NCBI GenBank assembly: GCA_023079485.1
Contig: CM041084.1
Coordinates: 22,658,609 to 22,722,608 of the forward strand
Length of the DNA stretch: 64,000 nt
Reading direction: 5' to 3'
Source: Archilochus colubris
Taxonomy: Eukaryota > Chordata > Aves > Apodiformes > Trochilidae
The notes beneath the pieces are model-generated. The model was given only the letters and a program-made list of their open reading frames with translations, did not search any database and was not told the DNA's origin. Made by a program: the position numbers and the translations under genes. Positions 61,206 to 64,000 of the stretch are shown piece after piece. Each line of letters starts with the position of its first letter. The first letter of the stretch is position 1.

Positions 61206-64000
61206 AGAGAAACTTCAAAAGATTTATGGACTACGAATATTTATTTCTTTTTTCTGACCACTTCAATGTGTGTCAGCCATTTTTGGAAGCCATCATTTCT
61301 GTAAAAATTCTTTATTAAAGGGTTTGGTGACTTCAGTAATGATCTTGGGATGAATATAATTAATGACCTAGAAAAATCTTTAGATTATCATAAGGTTGGG
61401 GATTACTTGAGGAATATTTGAAGAAGTAAGCCTTCCCCTTGTCATTACTAAGTGTGTCCAACATGATAATATGAAAGAGACATCTCATTGTTAGAGGAAC
61501 CTTCAGATGAAGTACTCCACAGCTGCTGTTGTAATGGGGAGTGGCACACTCTCTAAAGAAAGGGAAAAAAAAGGAGAGAAAAGACCATCCCAAATTCTTG
61601 TAAAGGTCAGATGTGGATTCAGGTTTGCAGCTGGAAGCCAAGCCCAGAAGGACATCAACAAGTCTTTGGGAATTTTCCATTCGGTATCTCCTTTTTACAG
61701 CAGATCCCTTTCTCTGTAAAGCAACTACAAGAAAACCTTGATCTGAGTACCAGAGAGATGGGAAGATCCAGATCTGGCTTACCTAACAAATTTTCTTCCA
61801 TGATTTATGGTCACAGAGAGGAGTTTGAAAACTCTCAGAAAAACATCCTCCTTGGTCCTTTGGATCTTTTGGAAGGGCTCTGAGGGAAAAACTAGAACCT
61901 TGAGAAAAAAAAAAAAAGAAAAAATTACAAGAAATCATTTGTTTTGGAATGAAAATAGAGAAAAGGGGGGAATAATGTCTTAAAAGATATCATTACTGAT
62001 GTACTTAATTGCTGCAGTTATGTTTCATTTCAGTGAATTAAACCGCTGTAAAGAATGAATAGTATTCCCAGTGAAATTATTAGATATCAACTGTTTCAGA
62101 CCTTTATGGATAACATTTCTTTTACTTTACAAGCCAACACTGTTCATGTTTTAGTTATTTTTTTTCTATTTCTTAGAGAATCTGTCAGACAAAATTACCT
62201 TATTCTTCATGGGCAGCAAATCTCTCTCCCTACCAGCATCTGATTTATAGTTTTATTTTTTTTAAGTGTATTTACGTGTTTTCTACACACATGTAGGAAT
62301 AACTGGTCTGTTAAATTAAATCAAAAGGGGAACTACTACACATATTTCAGTTACTCCTCAAATTTTCTGTTTTCAAAAGAAGAATAAAGAATTTTTTTTT
62401 CTTTAAAAAGGAGTAGTTCACATCCTTAGTATACCTAAGAACTCCAAGTCCCCTCCAAGGCCACAGTAGTATATTCTGAAATATAGCTCTTAATCTTTTT
62501 AAACTTCAGGAATCTTACAGCTCTCTTGAAAAGCCATCTCACTATCAATTACTTTCACCACTCTCCATTCTCCATAAAATTTAGAAAAAAAATATCTAGT
62601 TCTTCACCAGATCTTCAGCCAAGACTGAGTATGTTTTGTATGATCAACCAAGAACAGTTCTAATGATGCAGAGAGGGGAGAGCAATGAACAATGATTTTT
62701 TATGTTACAGAGAGTAGTACAGGGCTGTCTGAACATTTTCTGTGTGGGTAGCAAGTCCTCAGATGCACAAGTAATTGGCAGTCTTTCATGCCAATATTCA
62801 TGATTCCTAGATGAAACTCTCAGTTGTTTGTCACAATATGTTTCTCATTTAGATTATTCTCATTGAATTCTACAGATGGAAGCTGCAGGGTATTTGCACA
62901 TATTCTGAAGAAGGGATTTTGTTGTTTCTATATGGTTTCTCCTCTTCAATCTTCAGTCCATTATGTTTTGGTTAATGGTAAAGTGACAGCTGATGAGCCA
63001 GGTTTTTAAAATGCATGCCTATCTGTCAGTTCCAATGCATCTCACAGCTGCATGCTTTAACTTATCATGCTTGAAAGTACAAAAAGATTATGCTGCAGTG
63101 AAATGTTAACAAGGTCATATCATACACACACCAGCTCGTTGCACTTTTCTTCCTTTCACTGCTCCTGTTAGTCATTATTCCATGTCATGCATAAATAATG
63201 TTGCTCGGAGAGAAAGTCACTGCAGTCTATATTACTGGTGCTACTGTACTATCAAGAGAGGCTGAACTTCTGGAGTGAATGTCAGAACATGTCACTTGCT
63301 ACATTATTGGTACCTAAACATCAAAGACAAGTCTAAAGGATGAATACGTGTATTCATGAACAGAAGATAACTTTCTGCTTTGGATCACCACAGCAGTAAC
63401 CATATTGAGCTAGTTTTCATATAAATGAGGTTTGGCAAAGCATTGTCTGGCATCATGCATCTGATTTCACTGGACTGTCAGACTGTACTGGGTGAAGCAC
63501 ATGAAAGCTCAGAAGAGCAACCCAAGAGGGCGATTTGCACACCAAGGAAATATTTCACAAACAGAAAGCCCTGGCTACTGAAAACCCTGACAAAGAGCCA
63601 GAGATAAATAATATTCCCATGATATGATTCTGCAGTGCTATGGTGAGCGTGCCAGTACATCTGCTCAAAGACCTCAGCTCCTCCCTACACTCCTCTGTTC
63701 CCAAACATCACCAGCAGCAGACTTGGACCTCCAAGGAGTCCTAACTCCGAGATTTTCGCCCTGTATGATTGGGTCTCTCTGAACCCAAGATCTGTCTGTG
63801 TGGGCTGTCTAGGCCTGCCGCCTGCTTCCCACCTCCTTTTATTTCCTCCAGATGGAAAAATGTGATTTTTAGGCTAGATATTGCTGGCAGGTGTCGTGGT
63901 AGGAGGCCTGCTTCAGTCTTTGTCCCCCAAGATAAATTACCACCCACATGCTAATTTCACATTTAATGATAAGTAAATATAATACGATCCAGGAGAATTT

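Larger units (their letters stand above)
52336..64000. other. Downstream gene desert to window end
   Basis: About 11.7 kb of AT-rich DNA with no supported gene. It has poly-T and poly-A runs (57818-57835 and about 59958-59976), a candidate enhancer at 54981-55215, a small perfect hairpin at 57053 and an AAT microsatellite near 61176. Open frames reach about 129 codons (55725-56114, non-ATG or weak context) and have no recognisable domain. Confidence 0.55.

Overview
The window looks like nuclear DNA from a bird. It is an AT-rich, gene-poor landscape that carries several CR1 LINE fragments, two of them with the classic avian CR1 3' end. One solo LTR of avian-ERV style is present, together with a single, highly conserved vertebrate developmental gene inside a strong CpG island. 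There is no prokaryotic architecture: no operons, no tRNA or rRNA genes and no CRISPR array. I cannot name the species.

The only gene I can support is FZD1 (Frizzled-1), an intronless coding sequence at 24363-26147 on the + strand. It encodes a 594-residue Wnt receptor with all hallmarks intact: signal peptide, ten-cysteine CRD, seven membrane segments, KTxxxW Dishevelled-binding motif and a C-terminal ETTV PDZ ligand. The CpG island spans about 23380-27310. The likely 5' leader holds several upstream ORFs. One encodes 11 consecutive arginines, and another ends 2 nt before the FZD1 start codon. The 3' UTR runs from 26148 to about 28025, with a Pumilio-type element near its start and a canonical AATAAA at 28002. 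A possible distal poly(A) signal lies at 29268.

Region by region: 1-23 kb is the upstream gene desert, with CR1 copies at 2.2-3.0 and 10.6 kb, a decayed reverse-transcriptase remnant at about 9.5 kb, a small mobile-element-like palindrome at 8.8 kb and candidate conserved regulatory blocks. 23.4-28.0 kb is the FZD1 transcription unit. 28-64 kb is the downstream desert. It holds a striking 128-bp fold-back at 30.1 kb, a CR1 copy at 41.3-41.9 kb, a one-stop open frame at 47.1-47.9 kb, a solo LTR at 49.2-49.5 kb, an ancient L3/CR1-like fragment at about 52 kb and a CpG-retaining candidate enhancer at about 55 kb.

No clearly new multi-gene system is visible. The most interesting unexplained items are the 5' leader uORF chain, the large fold-back downstream of FZD1, the 8.8-kb TIR element, the paired POU/homeodomain site at 45.9 kb, and the 47-kb one-stop frame. 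Many other 60-230 codon frames begin at non-ATG codons, match nothing I recognise and are best read as chance.
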